From the NCBI GenBank assembly GCA_027858595.1, contig JAQICK010000466.1:1-10627 (forward strand): a stretch of 10,627 nucleotides of DNA, written 5' to 3'. The position numbers and the translations under genes were made by a program. Positions 1-8,298 of this stretch are shown in pieces (position 1 is the first letter of the stretch; each line of letters begins with the position of its first letter). The notes beneath the pieces were generated by a model. The model was not told the DNA's origin, made no database searches, and saw only the letters and a program-made list of their open reading frames with translations. This stretch comes from Melioribacteraceae bacterium (GTDB lineage: Bacteria > Bacteroidota > Ignavibacteria > Ignavibacteriales > Melioribacteraceae).

Positions 1-184
1 AATAAAGTAAATTATTACTATTTTTTCTGGTATAATTTTTGCTGATTAGATAGTGGTATCCCTTTATTTGAGACAGTTTATCTCATTAAAGCTTTAGTTC
101 TTGTATAGTGCAATAATAAATTAAATAATAGAAATAATTTTATTTTAATATATAGCTAAACAATTATAAATATATGGAGACAGT
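1..184 (+). promoter_or_regulatory. AT-rich leader upstream of the surface operon (promoter not resolved)
   Basis: No coding sequence was found here. The promoter of the five-gene block should lie in this stretch, but several weak candidates compete. There is a TATAAT hexamer at 31-36 without a recognisable -35. TTGTAT (101-106) is followed after 17 bp by AATAAT (124-129). A Bacteroidota-like TTTG (38-41) is followed about 20 bp later by TATTTG (65-70). In DNA this AT-rich, any of these can occur by chance. A short perfect inverted repeat TGAGA/TCTCA (69-73 and 81-85, 7-nt loop) is also present but lacks a T-tract, so it is not a convincing terminator. The ribosome binding site of the first gene is GGAGA at 176-180. 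Confidence 0.3.
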
Positions 185-679
185 ATGAGCAAATCTTTAA
201 GATTTATTACTTCAATTATATTTTTTCTTACCCTTTTCATTTCATGTGATAACCCAGTTGAACCCGACGAAGGTACACAAGTATTAGTAATTACTCATCT
301 TGGAGTTGATTGGTCAGAGGGCATTGCTTCAACTGAAACAGTTTCTGTTGAAAATCAAGATGGCGAGACAATTGCCTGGTGTCCAAATGGAGATGGTAGT
401 GGTTGGGGAACCGCTATTTGGTATCGTTCGATAAATGATAATATTTACAAATGGGGAACAGGTAATCTTACAGAAGTTGTTTCTGTGGATACTACATTGT
501 GGGACCCAAATATTTGTGACTCGCCGCTAAAAAATGGAGATATCTGGATTGCTGAAGCAGCGGACGGATATGTTGCATTCAAAGTTCTCGATGCACCGAC
601 AGATTCAGCAGGTGTTGCTAATAGACCTTTCTGGAACGTGGAGGTAGAGTTTGTTTTCTCTACAACTATTGGTTTTTAA
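185..679 (+). CDS. Trp-rich secreted lipoprotein of unknown function
   Basis: This encodes a 164-residue protein with no family I recognise. The first 20 residues are a lipoprotein signal peptide: Lys3/Arg6 followed by a hydrophobic core ending in LFIS just before Cys21, the predicted lipidation site. A Pro/Glu/Asp-rich linker (residues 22-30) follows, as is common after the Cys of Bacteroidota lipoproteins. The mature part is about 140 residues, carries eight Trp residues (43, 65, 74, 79, 90, 106, 121, 150) and two further Cys (66, 111), and ends in alternating hydrophobic residues (NVEVEFVFS), so an all-beta fold is plausible. GGAGA at 176-180 supports the ATG at 185. It is the first gene of the block, 61 bp before the next start, so it probably belongs to the same envelope operon. 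A role in ligand or glycan contact would be speculation from the aromatic content alone. Confidence 0.8.
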   Translation: MSKSLRFITSIIFFLTLFISCDNPVEPDEGTQVLVITHLGVDWSEGIASTETVSVENQDGETIAWCPNGDGSGWGTAIWYRSINDNIYKWGTGNLTEVVSVDTTLWDPNICDSPLKNGDIWIAEAADGYVAFKVLDAPTDSAGVANRPFWNVEVEFVFSTTIGF

Positions 680-715
680 TTTGCATTAAAAATAAAATAC
701 AACTTTAAAATATAT

Positions 716-914
716 TTAACATTTTCCTTTGGAGGAAAAAATGAAAAAATTATTAGCAATTATTCTTACGTTATTTATTTTTACAACAATTAGCCATGGG
801 CAGTTTCAGTCTGTTAAAGATGGTACTTGGAATGACCCATTAACTTGGTCAACAGATCCAAATGCAACTGCATTACCTGATTCTAATTCTTCTGTAACTA
901 TTTCTCATAGAGTT
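716..914 (+). repeat. Direct repeat copy A: leader, RBS, signal peptide and N-terminal cap
   Basis: This segment is closely similar to 3746-3943. It includes the non-coding TTAACATTTTC leader, the Shine-Dalgarno site, the signal-peptide codons and the first cap module, so the duplication unit began upstream of the start codon. The nucleotide match fades after about 200 bp, although protein similarity continues. Confidence 0.8.
731..735 (+). promoter_or_regulatory. RBS fixing the start at 741
   Basis: GGAGG lies 5 nt before the ATG at 741. An in-frame TTG at 729 would extend the protein by four residues but overlaps this site, so it cannot be the start. The paralogous gene downstream also begins with MKKLL, directly after its own GGAGGG. 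Confidence 0.85.
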
Positions 915-3734
915 ACTGCGCGAAGTCAATTTAATATAAATTATTATCCACATTGTTATGACCTTACTATTGATGTTAATGGAGTTCTGACCAACTATGA
1001 ATCTGCATATACAAGTGGAGATATACATGTTCATAATGACTTCTTCAATTATGGAACTTTTAGTCCTAATTACGCAATGGGATTAACTATTAAAGGCAAT
1101 TTTTATAACTATGGTGAGTTTAGTCGAACAGCTAGTAGGGGGTATCTAAACATCTTCAGTTATGGAAACATTATTAATTATGGCTCATTTAGGGTTGGTG
1201 CTGGTTCAACTAGTTCATATTATTACGGAATTCGTTTTAAGGGAGATAATCCTCATCATCTACAAACCTACAATGATAGTACAATATATATATCTGGAAT
1301 TATTATAGAAGATTCAGAGGGATATATTATTGTTGATAGTTTAGCATCTCTTTCAGCTTACATAAACTTAAACAAATCAAAAATTGTTTTACCATCTGAA
1401 ATTACTTATCCAAATACTCTAGAATTAGTTGGTGGACAAATTGTTGGTGGTGAAATTATTGCAAATGAAAATACTATTCGTACAAAATCTGTTAACACTC
1501 TTGGGGATATTCGTGGTGATGCAAATAACCTAAAAATTAAAGATGCTAACTTAGATGGGTATTACAGAACTGGCGGAACTCATTATGGTGAAACTTCTCG
1601 TGTTATTTTTGAGGGTGAAAATATTTTAATTGGAGTAATAGAAAACATATATAGCACTAGCACATTGTATAGTGATATGCGAGGAGTTTATATTGAGGGC
1701 AATTTTACAAATAATGGCAGTATGCAAAATAATATTGGAGATGAATTATACATAAACGTGCTAAGCGGTAACTTTATTAATAATGGTAAGATTGATGCTT
1801 CTGGAATGAAATTTTATGGAGATTGTGAATTTAGCTCATTAGATTCTGTCGCGTTGGGAGCATTTGGAGCAGTAGACTCTAACACAACAGTGACAATTAG
1901 TTCTGGTGATATAATATTTAAAGATCGCACTGTAGATGTTAACTTTAATGGTGGTAAATTGATTCTACCATCGAATGGGGGATTCTATACAGACTTCATG
2001 TGGTACAATAAATTAAGAAATATTTATGTGGAAGCAAATAATTCGGAAATATCTTTTTCACATGTTGAAGATAACACAATAATAAATAATCCAAATATTC
2101 GATATCTTACAAATTCAACGAACTCCACCTTATCTGGAGATGTTGAAATAAATAAAGATGGTACTCTTATTGCCTATAGCAATAGCTACCCTCATGTAAC
2201 TATCGAAGGAAACATAAATAATTATGGTTCTATTAGAAATCATTATTCAAGTGGATCTTTATATTTAGAAATTACTGGAAATATTCATCATGATGGAAGA
2301 TCATGGGAAAACTTAGAAACAAAACTAAATGGTTCAGATGACCAGAATATTTTAATTCCAAATGATTCTTCTTGGACTGGTAAAGTAGTATTAGATGCAA
2401 TGTTAACTGGAACAACTTATCAATGGCAAAAAGATGGAGTTGATATTTCTGTGGCAAATTCTCAAACATATACGTTTAATTCTGGTTTATCAGCACCTAG
2501 CTATGGCGAATACGTTTGTGTGGTTGATGGAAATTTATCAAGAAAAATATTTGTTGGAAATCAATTACCAAATGCATTTGAAATCACAGATGTAGTAATA
2601 AAAAATATAGATTCAACTACAACAATGGTATTGTGGAAAAGTACTGTGCCAGCCGCAGGGTTTATCTTTTATGTAGAGAGTGATGCCTCAAGCGGTTATC
2701 CATTAGAAGCAGAGGAAACATCTGGATTAGTAACTGAACATACACTACTTCTTGAAAATTTAACTTTTGGTTCTACATATTATTTTATCATTGACCAAAA
2801 TGATGAGGGCTGGATAAATAATGTTCGTTCAGAAGAGTTTAGCTTTGTTGCCGGTGATTTTACTCTTGGTGCATTAGCAATTAATTCAATTGTAGATGTT
2901 CCAGAAGACCAAGGTGGATGGGTTTACGTAAACTTTGATGCAGATATAATGGATGCTACAGGTGATATTAAACTCTACGGTGTTTACGAATGGATGGAAG
3001 AAGAATGGGTGAGTCTCGGGTCAGTTCCAGCAACACAAGATTCAGTTTACACATTTCTAGCCCACACTTATAAAGACTCAACAAATATGGGAATTTATTG
3101 GAGTAAGTTTTATATCTCAGCTCATTCAACAGATCCGTTGGTTTACTTTAATTCACAACCCGATTCTGGTTATTCAATTGATAACTTGGCACCTCAAGCT
3201 CCTGAAGGACTAGCTGTAATTTCCCAAGTTAATGAATATTCTGTAGAATTAAGATGGAATAGAAATTCCGAAAAAGATATTAACTATTATTGCGTTTATA
3301 AAGAAGATGAAAAAATAGCAACTATAATTGATACAACATTTATTGATAGCGATGTATTGGACGGAGAATATGTTTATAAAATTACAGCTGTAGATTTTAA
3401 CGGAAATGAAAGTGGTTTTTCAGAATCTGTAAGTGCAGTTGTAGGAGTTGAAGATGAAACAGAACTTCCAACTGAATTTTCTCTTTCTCAAAACTATCCA
3501 AATCCATTTAACCCAAGTACAGTTATAGAATTTGCGTTACCAACAAGTGGAAATGTGAGCTTAAAAGTATTTAACAGCCTTGGAGAAGAAGTTGCAGAAC
3601 TTGTAAATACTGAAATGGTTGCTGGGTACCACTCAGTTAATTTTGACGCTTCTAATTTATCAAGCGGAATTTATTTTTATAGAATAACAGCAGACAATTT
3701 TATTCAAGCAAAAAAGATGTTGCTTTTAAGATAG
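741..3734 (+). CDS. Beta-solenoid surface protein with Ig/FN3-like domains and T9SS type A sorting domain
   Basis: This is a secreted protein of 997 residues. A Sec signal peptide (about 1-20) precedes a cap module with paired Trp (Trp30, Trp36) and a PDSN turn (about 22-58). A beta-solenoid-like region follows (about 60-525), marked by recurring motifs such as GNFYNYG (119-125), GNIINYG (142-148), GNFTNNG (320-326), GNFINNG (343-349) and GNINNYG (490-496). Next come an Ig-like domain (about 529-606, YQWQKDG...YVCVVDG), two beta-sandwich modules (about 610-705 and 710-815) and an FN3-like domain (about 818-902). The C-terminus (908-997) is a T9SS sorting domain, normally removed or replaced by an anchor during export across the outer membrane. 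No catalytic motif is visible, so adhesion or a structural role is the neutral guess. It is paralogous to the next gene but has about 300 extra residues (607-907). The start at 741 is set by GGAGG. Confidence 0.88.
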   Translation: MKKLLAIILTLFIFTTISHGQFQSVKDGTWNDPLTWSTDPNATALPDSNSSVTISHRVTARSQFNINYYPHCYDLTIDVNGVLTNYESAYTSGDIHVHNDFFNYGTFSPNYAMGLTIKGNFYNYGEFSRTASRGYLNIFSYGNIINYGSFRVGAGSTSSYYYGIRFKGDNPHHLQTYNDSTIYISGIIIEDSEGYIIVDSLASLSAYINLNKSKIVLPSEITYPNTLELVGGQIVGGEIIANENTIRTKSVNTLGDIRGDANNLKIKDANLDGYYRTGGTHYGETSRVIFEGENILIGVIENIYSTSTLYSDMRGVYIEGNFTNNGSMQNNIGDELYINVLSGNFINNGKIDASGMKFYGDCEFSSLDSVALGAFGAVDSNTTVTISSGDIIFKDRTVDVNFNGGKLILPSNGGFYTDFMWYNKLRNIYVEANNSEISFSHVEDNTIINNPNIRYLTNSTNSTLSGDVEINKDGTLIAYSNSYPHVTIEGNINNYGSIRNHYSSGSLYLEITGNIHHDGRSWENLETKLNGSDDQNILIPNDSSWTGKVVLDAMLTGTTYQWQKDGVDISVANSQTYTFNSGLSAPSYGEYVCVVDGNLSRKIFVGNQLPNAFEITDVVIKNIDSTTTMVLWKSTVPAAGFIFYVESDASSGYPLEAEETSGLVTEHTLLLENLTFGSTYYFIIDQNDEGWINNVRSEEFSFVAGDFTLGALAINSIVDVPEDQGGWVYVNFDADIMDATGDIKLYGVYEWMEEEWVSLGSVPATQDSVYTFLAHTYKDSTNMGIYWSKFYISAHSTDPLVYFNSQPDSGYSIDNLAPQAPEGLAVISQVNEYSVELRWNRNSEKDINYYCVYKEDEKIATIIDTTFIDSDVLDGEYVYKITAVDFNGNESGFSESVSAVVGVEDETELPTEFSLSQNYPNPFNPSTVIEFALPTSGNVSLKVFNSLGEEVAELVNTEMVAGYHSVNFDASNLSSGIYFYRITADNFIQAKKMLLLR
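3462..3731 (+). repeat. T9SS sorting-domain coding repeat, copy 1
   Basis: These are 90 codons encoding the C-terminal sorting domain, aligned without gaps to 5603-5872 (75 of 90 residues identical by hand count) and 8026-8295 (71 of 90). Its 5' part (3474-3535) is closer to copy 2, whereas its middle part (3540-3609) is closer to copy 3. Confidence 0.85.
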
Positions 3735-3745
3735 GAATATGATTT

Positions 3746-3943
3746 TTAACATTTTCTCTGGAGGGAAAAATGAAAAAGTTATTAACAATTATTTTTGCAT
3801 TATTTATTTTTACAACAATTAGTCAAGGGCAGTTTCAGTCTGTTAAGGATGGAAGTTGGAGAGATGCTTTAACATGGTCAACTGATCCGAATGCAACTGC
3901 AATTCCAGATTCAAACACATCACTTATTATTAACCATACAGTT
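3746..3943 (+). repeat. Direct repeat copy B: leader, RBS, signal peptide and N-terminal cap
   Basis: Second copy of the segment at 716-914. The TTAACATTTTC leader is kept although the copy now sits in a 35-bp intergenic gap. The ribosome binding site reads GGAGGG (3760-3765), 4 nt before the ATG at 3770. The run from the end of the signal peptide into the cap (QFQSVKDG) is identical in protein. Confidence 0.8.
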
Positions 3944-5875
3944 TGGGGTTATGGCGATTGTAGAGATTTAACAATTAATGAAAATGGGAAAGTCTATAGT
4001 GGTGAGAATTTCACAATCTACGGAAGCATTATTAATAAAGGTGAAATAAGAGATGACCCAAATCACGGTAGTGATTATTTAGACCTAACTGTTCATGGAA
4101 ATATTATTAATGATGGTCTCTTTTTAGTAGCTACAACAAAATTCGAAGGAAGTGCTGACCACCACTTACGAACATACAATGGTAATACAATGCATTCAGG
4201 ATTGGCACAATTCAAAAATAGTTTTTCATCTGTTATTGTTGATAGCGTTGCATATATTTCTGGAAATTGGTTATTAGGAGGTTCAAAATTAATTTTACCT
4301 GGTGGATATGTAACTCCTGATACACTAGTCTTAAATGATATTGATGCTTATTATGGTGGTCTAATTGATGGCGGAATAATTGAGTGTAATAATAATATTA
4401 TAAAAGGAAAGGGAATCCACGGTACAATTGGTTTTAGCGGACTTGATAGTTTTGGAAAACAACATACTACTGTGAAAGATGCAATTTTAGAAGGATATTT
4501 GAATATTAATGGAGCATTCCAAGATTCAACTATTTGGACAACAACTTTTTCTGGAGATGTTATTAATAATGGAACTATAATTACAGCACCTCATAATTCG
4601 GGAAATTATGCTCATGTTTTTATTGAAGGTGAATTTATAAACAATGGAATAGTACAAAGTCAGTCTAGTGGGCTGGATCTCAGATTTGTTAAAAATGGAA
4701 ATATTACAAATAATGGAGAACTATTAGGCAACAAAATGTTATTCTACGGTTCACACACATTCATTAACTATAGTGACTCAGTTGGTGTTATAGAAATCAA
4801 AGGACTTGATGCTAATTCAACCGTGCAAGTTATTGGAGATTTGGTATTTAGCTCTGACGTTAACATAGATATGTTGGGTGGAACTATGATTTTACCAAAT
4901 AATGGGAAGCTAATTAATTTTGGGATGACCAATACTATTTTAGAAGCCAATAACTCTTTAATTGCCACTCGCAGTAATTCAGATTTTAGATATGGCTTAG
5001 TAGAAAATGCAAAAATTGAAAAATTATCTTTGTGGTATCAAACAAAATTACAGGGTGAATGTGAAATTATTGAAAATGGAATCCTATCCTTAACTCATCG
5101 AGATGTTAAAATAAAAGCAAATATAATCAATAATGGAAATGTTACCGGAGATAATATTGATTCAGCAATTGTTGGTAATATAACTAATAATGGTATTTGG
5201 GAAATTAATAGTAAGCTAAATGGAAGTTTTGCAAATAATGGTACAATTGATAATTACAATTTTACAATTACTGGTGATATAACAAATAATGGAAGTTGGA
5301 ATAGTATTTCATCAATTGAACTAAATGGAACTGAAGACCAAGTAATATCAATGCCTTCAGATTCTTTAATTTATACGGGCCAAGTCAAATTTCAATCAAT
5401 GATAGATGGCACTAATTATCAATGGCAACGTAATGGGGAAGATATTGAAAATGCAATATCTTCTTATTATATAATTTATGGCGATGGATTACTACCTGAT
5501 AACGCAACTTATAATTGTATAGTGGACGGTAATAATTCTCGCAGTATTAGTATTCAAAGTTTAACAGATGTGAAAGATGAAAAAGAAATAAATAATAATC
5601 TTGACCTTCCAAATGAATTTTCACTTTCTCAAAACTACCCAAATCCATTTAACCCAAGCACAGTAATAGAATTTGCAATTCCAACAAGTGGAAATGTTTC
5701 TCTCAAAGTTTTTAACTGTATTGGAGAAGAAGTTGCAGAATTGGTAAATAACGAAATGATTGCAGGTTACCATTCAGTGAATTTTGATGCGAGCAGTTTA
5801 TCAAGCGGTATTTATTTTTATAGAATTACAGCTGGTAATTTCGAGCAAACAAATAAAATGATGTTAATTAAATAG
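3770..5875 (+). CDS. Beta-solenoid surface protein with Ig-like and T9SS type A sorting domains
   Basis: This is a secreted protein of 701 residues, a shorter paralogue of the preceding gene. The signal peptide (about 1-20) and Trp-containing cap (about 22-58; Trp30, Trp36) are nearly the same as in its neighbour. The solenoid (about 60-515) carries nine clear copies of a G-N-[IF]-x-N-N-G motif, starting at residues 85, 110, 262, 287, 310, 450, 469, 485 and 502. An Ig-like domain (about 519-597, YQWQRNG...YNCIVDG) joins through an Asp/Lys/Asn-rich linker (about 599-611) straight to the 90-residue T9SS sorting domain (612-701). The FN3-like modules of the longer paralogue are absent. No enzymatic motif is seen. 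Export by the Sec pathway and then T9SS is well supported; the surface function is unknown. It lies 35 bp after the previous gene and 20 bp before the next, consistent with co-transcription. Confidence 0.88.
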   Translation: MKKLLTIIFALFIFTTISQGQFQSVKDGSWRDALTWSTDPNATAIPDSNTSLIINHTVWGYGDCRDLTINENGKVYSGENFTIYGSIINKGEIRDDPNHGSDYLDLTVHGNIINDGLFLVATTKFEGSADHHLRTYNGNTMHSGLAQFKNSFSSVIVDSVAYISGNWLLGGSKLILPGGYVTPDTLVLNDIDAYYGGLIDGGIIECNNNIIKGKGIHGTIGFSGLDSFGKQHTTVKDAILEGYLNINGAFQDSTIWTTTFSGDVINNGTIITAPHNSGNYAHVFIEGEFINNGIVQSQSSGLDLRFVKNGNITNNGELLGNKMLFYGSHTFINYSDSVGVIEIKGLDANSTVQVIGDLVFSSDVNIDMLGGTMILPNNGKLINFGMTNTILEANNSLIATRSNSDFRYGLVENAKIEKLSLWYQTKLQGECEIIENGILSLTHRDVKIKANIINNGNVTGDNIDSAIVGNITNNGIWEINSKLNGSFANNGTIDNYNFTITGDITNNGSWNSISSIELNGTEDQVISMPSDSLIYTGQVKFQSMIDGTNYQWQRNGEDIENAISSYYIIYGDGLLPDNATYNCIVDGNNSRSISIQSLTDVKDEKEINNNLDLPNEFSLSQNYPNPFNPSTVIEFAIPTSGNVSLKVFNCIGEEVAELVNNEMIAGYHSVNFDASSLSSGIYFYRITAGNFEQTNKMMLIK
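5603..5872 (+). repeat. T9SS sorting-domain coding repeat, copy 2
   Basis: These are 90 codons aligned gap-free with 3462-3731 and 8026-8295. Over the middle 70 bp (5681-5750) it has 12 differences from copy 1, against only 2 between copies 1 and 3. It also carries a Cys (residue 650) where the other two copies have Ser. Confidence 0.85.
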
Positions 5876-5884
5876 AATTTATTT

Positions 5885-5890
5885 AGGAGG
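5885..5890 (+). promoter_or_regulatory. RBS fixing the start at 5896
   Basis: AGGAGG lies 5 nt before the ATG at 5896. This favours the longer signal peptide over internal Met codons at residues 14 and 16, which have no purine-rich site in front of them. Confidence 0.8.
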
Positions 5891-5895
5891 AAAAT

Positions 5896-8298
5896 ATGTG
5901 TGTTATAAAAGCAATAGTCACCATAACTAATAAAATGTTAATGTTTGTTTTGCTATTAATATCATTAGTATTTAGTCAATCACAATTGTTAGCTACAACT
6001 TATTACGTTTCTGCTGCTGGTAATAATGGTGCTGCAACTTCTTGGGCTGCTGCTAAAACATCTATCCAGGGGGCAATTAATATAGCCTCAAATGGTGATG
6101 TAATATTAGTGAAATATGCTACTTATAATATTGCTTCTCAAATTAATTTAGGAAGTAAGAATCTAAGAATTACCTCTGACGATGGTACTGCAACAAGTTG
6201 GGAAACAGCAACACCAGATTCCAGTCAATGTATTATTGATGCAAATAGAAGTGGTAGAGTTTTCGCTTTTGATAATTCTGCTATTACCAATTCTACAAGA
6301 ATTAGGGGATTTAAAATAACAGGAGGTGATGGTAGTGTGTTATCTCTTAATAGACAGATGGGAGGTGGAATTATTATTAAAGCAGGTGCAGATCCAATAA
6401 TTGAAAATTGTTGGATAACTGATAATTTGGCTTGTAATACAACTCTTTATCTTCCATTAGCAGCTTTAGGGGGCGGAATTTTTATACAGGGTAGTTCTCC
6501 AATAATACAAAACAATTTATTAAGTGGAAATATCGGAACTACAGTTGAGAATCAAGGGCTAGGTGGTGGAATTTCCGTTACATCTAATTCATCACCATCT
6601 ATTGTTAACAACATTGTTTCTGGAAATTATGCTACTACTGGAGCGTATTCTGAAAATGATATGTATAACGGAAATTGTGGTGGTGGAATTTATATCTCTT
6701 CTTCCTCAGGAACCGTTTTGGGAAATTTAATTAAAAATAATATTTGTGCAACTCGCCCAACTTATAAAACTCGCAGTACATACACTTCGAATGCTGTCGG
6801 AGGAGGAATGTGTGTTGAAGAATCTAATGTAACTATCTCAAACAATATATTTAAAGAAAATATGGTATTTGGTGCCACCACAGGTTCGGGGGGCGGTAAT
6901 CCTCGTGGTGGGGCAATTTATGCTTATAGTGCAAATAGTATGTCTCTAACAATCTCAAATAATGTATTTTATAATAATAAACTAAGAAACTCTAGTTTTT
7001 TTAGTTATACATCAGAATATGGACAGGCTATATACGGTGTAAAATCTTCAGCTATAGTAAAAAACAATATATTTGCAAATCATAGTTTTTCATTTGGAGA
7101 TGGTAGAGCCATTTATACGCTCTCGAGTATTAACGTGAGTTATAATTGTTTTTACGAAAATAGTAGTTCAAATGTGAATGTTGTCTCTACTAATGAACTT
7201 TCAAGTAGTCCTAATTTTATTGATGCCGCTAGTGATAATTTTACATTATCTTCATTATCCTCTTGTATCAATGGCGGTGATCCTGCATCGTCTGTTCCGG
7301 CGGGGGGTGAACCAATTATTGATATTGGGGCTATAGAATATATTGCAAGTTCCTCAGTAACAGTTAATGACGTTGATGATTCGTTTACAGGTAATTTCTC
7401 ATCAGGACAAGCTTTTGCTATTGCTTCAACTAGTGGAACTGTTAATTATACAGCTCAGTTTTATCTTGATAATCCACCAAATAGTAACTCTAAACCAAAT
7501 GTTGGAAGGTATTGGGATATAAGCGCAACTGGGGACTCTAAGATAAGACTTTATTACCCACTCTCAGCTAGAAGTACATTTACAGGTTCTCCAACGATAT
7601 TTCATTATAATGGAACTTCATGGGAAGTAATACCAACAAATCCAGAACAGCTTGAAGGCACATCATATTTTGTTGAATCTACGAATCCAATTTCAAGTTG
7701 GTCAAATTTTACTGTCGGCGATTCAAATGATCCTCTTCCAGTCGAACTTATAGCATTCTTTGCTCAAATAACTGAAAATAAAGTTCTTCTCTCTTGGCAA
7801 ACAGCAACAGAAGTAAACAATTATGGGTTTGAAGTTGAAAGAAAAACTGATTTAGTTGACAATTGGGAAAATATTGGATTTGTTGATGGACATGGAAATA
7901 GTAATTCGGTTAAAGATTATTCATTTGTTGATGATAATCCACTAGGAAGTGAATTGTCATATCGCTTAAAGCAAATTGATACGGATGGTTCATTTGAGTA
8001 TTCAGAAATAGTTACTGTTACAAGTGAATTACCACTAGAGTATAAGTTATCTCAAAACTATCCAAATCCGTTCAACCCTAGTACAGTAATAGAATTTGCG
8101 ATTCCAACAAGTGGAAATGTGAGCCTAAAAGTATTTAACAGTCTTGGAGAAGAAGTTGCAGAACTTGTAAATAGTAAAATGATTGCTGGATATCATTCGG
8201 TTAATTTTAATGCAACAAATTTATCAAGTGGAATTTATTTTTATAGAATTAGTGCAAGTAGTTATACAAAAACAAATAAAATGCTATTAATTAAATAG
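5896..8298 (+). CDS. Right-handed parallel beta-helix protein with T9SS type A sorting domain
   Basis: This is a secreted protein of 800 residues. A rather long signal peptide (about 1-33, hydrophobic core 15-26) precedes the motif TYYVSAAGNNG...SWAAAKTSIQGAI, a common opening of pectate-lyase-like beta-helix proteins. Helix coils are marked by GGG-I or close variants at residues 156, 192, 223, 262, 302 and 338 (spacing 31-40); the earlier coils are followed by S-P-x-I-x-N-N type strands. The helix closes with SSPNFIDAAS...CINGGDP...DIGAIEY (about 437-482), resembling a 'choice-of-anchor Q' end. A beta-rich region (about 485-608) follows, then an LPVEL...LSWQTATEVNNYGFEVERK module (612-705) that often precedes T9SS sorting domains, and the sorting domain itself (711-800). 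Carbohydrate binding or lyase activity occurs in this fold, but I see no confident catalytic set, so an adhesin or structural role is equally possible. Confidence 0.88.
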   Translation: MCVIKAIVTITNKMLMFVLLLISLVFSQSQLLATTYYVSAAGNNGAATSWAAAKTSIQGAINIASNGDVILVKYATYNIASQINLGSKNLRITSDDGTATSWETATPDSSQCIIDANRSGRVFAFDNSAITNSTRIRGFKITGGDGSVLSLNRQMGGGIIIKAGADPIIENCWITDNLACNTTLYLPLAALGGGIFIQGSSPIIQNNLLSGNIGTTVENQGLGGGISVTSNSSPSIVNNIVSGNYATTGAYSENDMYNGNCGGGIYISSSSGTVLGNLIKNNICATRPTYKTRSTYTSNAVGGGMCVEESNVTISNNIFKENMVFGATTGSGGGNPRGGAIYAYSANSMSLTISNNVFYNNKLRNSSFFSYTSEYGQAIYGVKSSAIVKNNIFANHSFSFGDGRAIYTLSSINVSYNCFYENSSSNVNVVSTNELSSSPNFIDAASDNFTLSSLSSCINGGDPASSVPAGGEPIIDIGAIEYIASSSVTVNDVDDSFTGNFSSGQAFAIASTSGTVNYTAQFYLDNPPNSNSKPNVGRYWDISATGDSKIRLYYPLSARSTFTGSPTIFHYNGTSWEVIPTNPEQLEGTSYFVESTNPISSWSNFTVGDSNDPLPVELIAFFAQITENKVLLSWQTATEVNNYGFEVERKTDLVDNWENIGFVDGHGNSNSVKDYSFVDDNPLGSELSYRLKQIDTDGSFEYSEIVTVTSELPLEYKLSQNYPNPFNPSTVIEFAIPTSGNVSLKVFNSLGEEVAELVNSKMIAGYHSVNFNATNLSSGIYFYRISASSYTKTNKMLLIK
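8026..8295 (+). repeat. T9SS sorting-domain coding repeat, copy 3
   Basis: These are 90 codons aligned gap-free with copies 1 and 2, although the rest of this protein is unrelated to the two solenoid proteins. Its segment 8104-8173 differs from copy 1 (3540-3609) at only 2 of 70 positions, both silent, while the adjoining 8038-8099 differs from copy 1 at 11 of 62. Confidence 0.85.

Noticed and set aside
729..740. In-frame TTG start at 729 for the 997-residue solenoid protein
   Set aside because: The TTG overlaps the GGAGG ribosome binding site, and the ATG at 741 has ideal spacing and gives the same N-terminus as the paralogue.
2272..2469. Minus-strand open reading frame of 65 codons
   Set aside because: It lies wholly inside the solenoid gene, opposite its Ig-like domain, and has no RBS or protein-like features of its own.
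4768..4968. Minus-strand open reading frame of 66 codons
   Set aside because: It is antisense to the well-supported 701-residue protein and shows no independent evidence of coding.
4026..5310. Repeated AATAATGG-like DNA motif considered as a possible satellite or array
   Set aside because: The repeats are in frame, irregularly spaced and encode the N-N-G solenoid motif, so they reflect protein repeats and not a CRISPR or satellite array.
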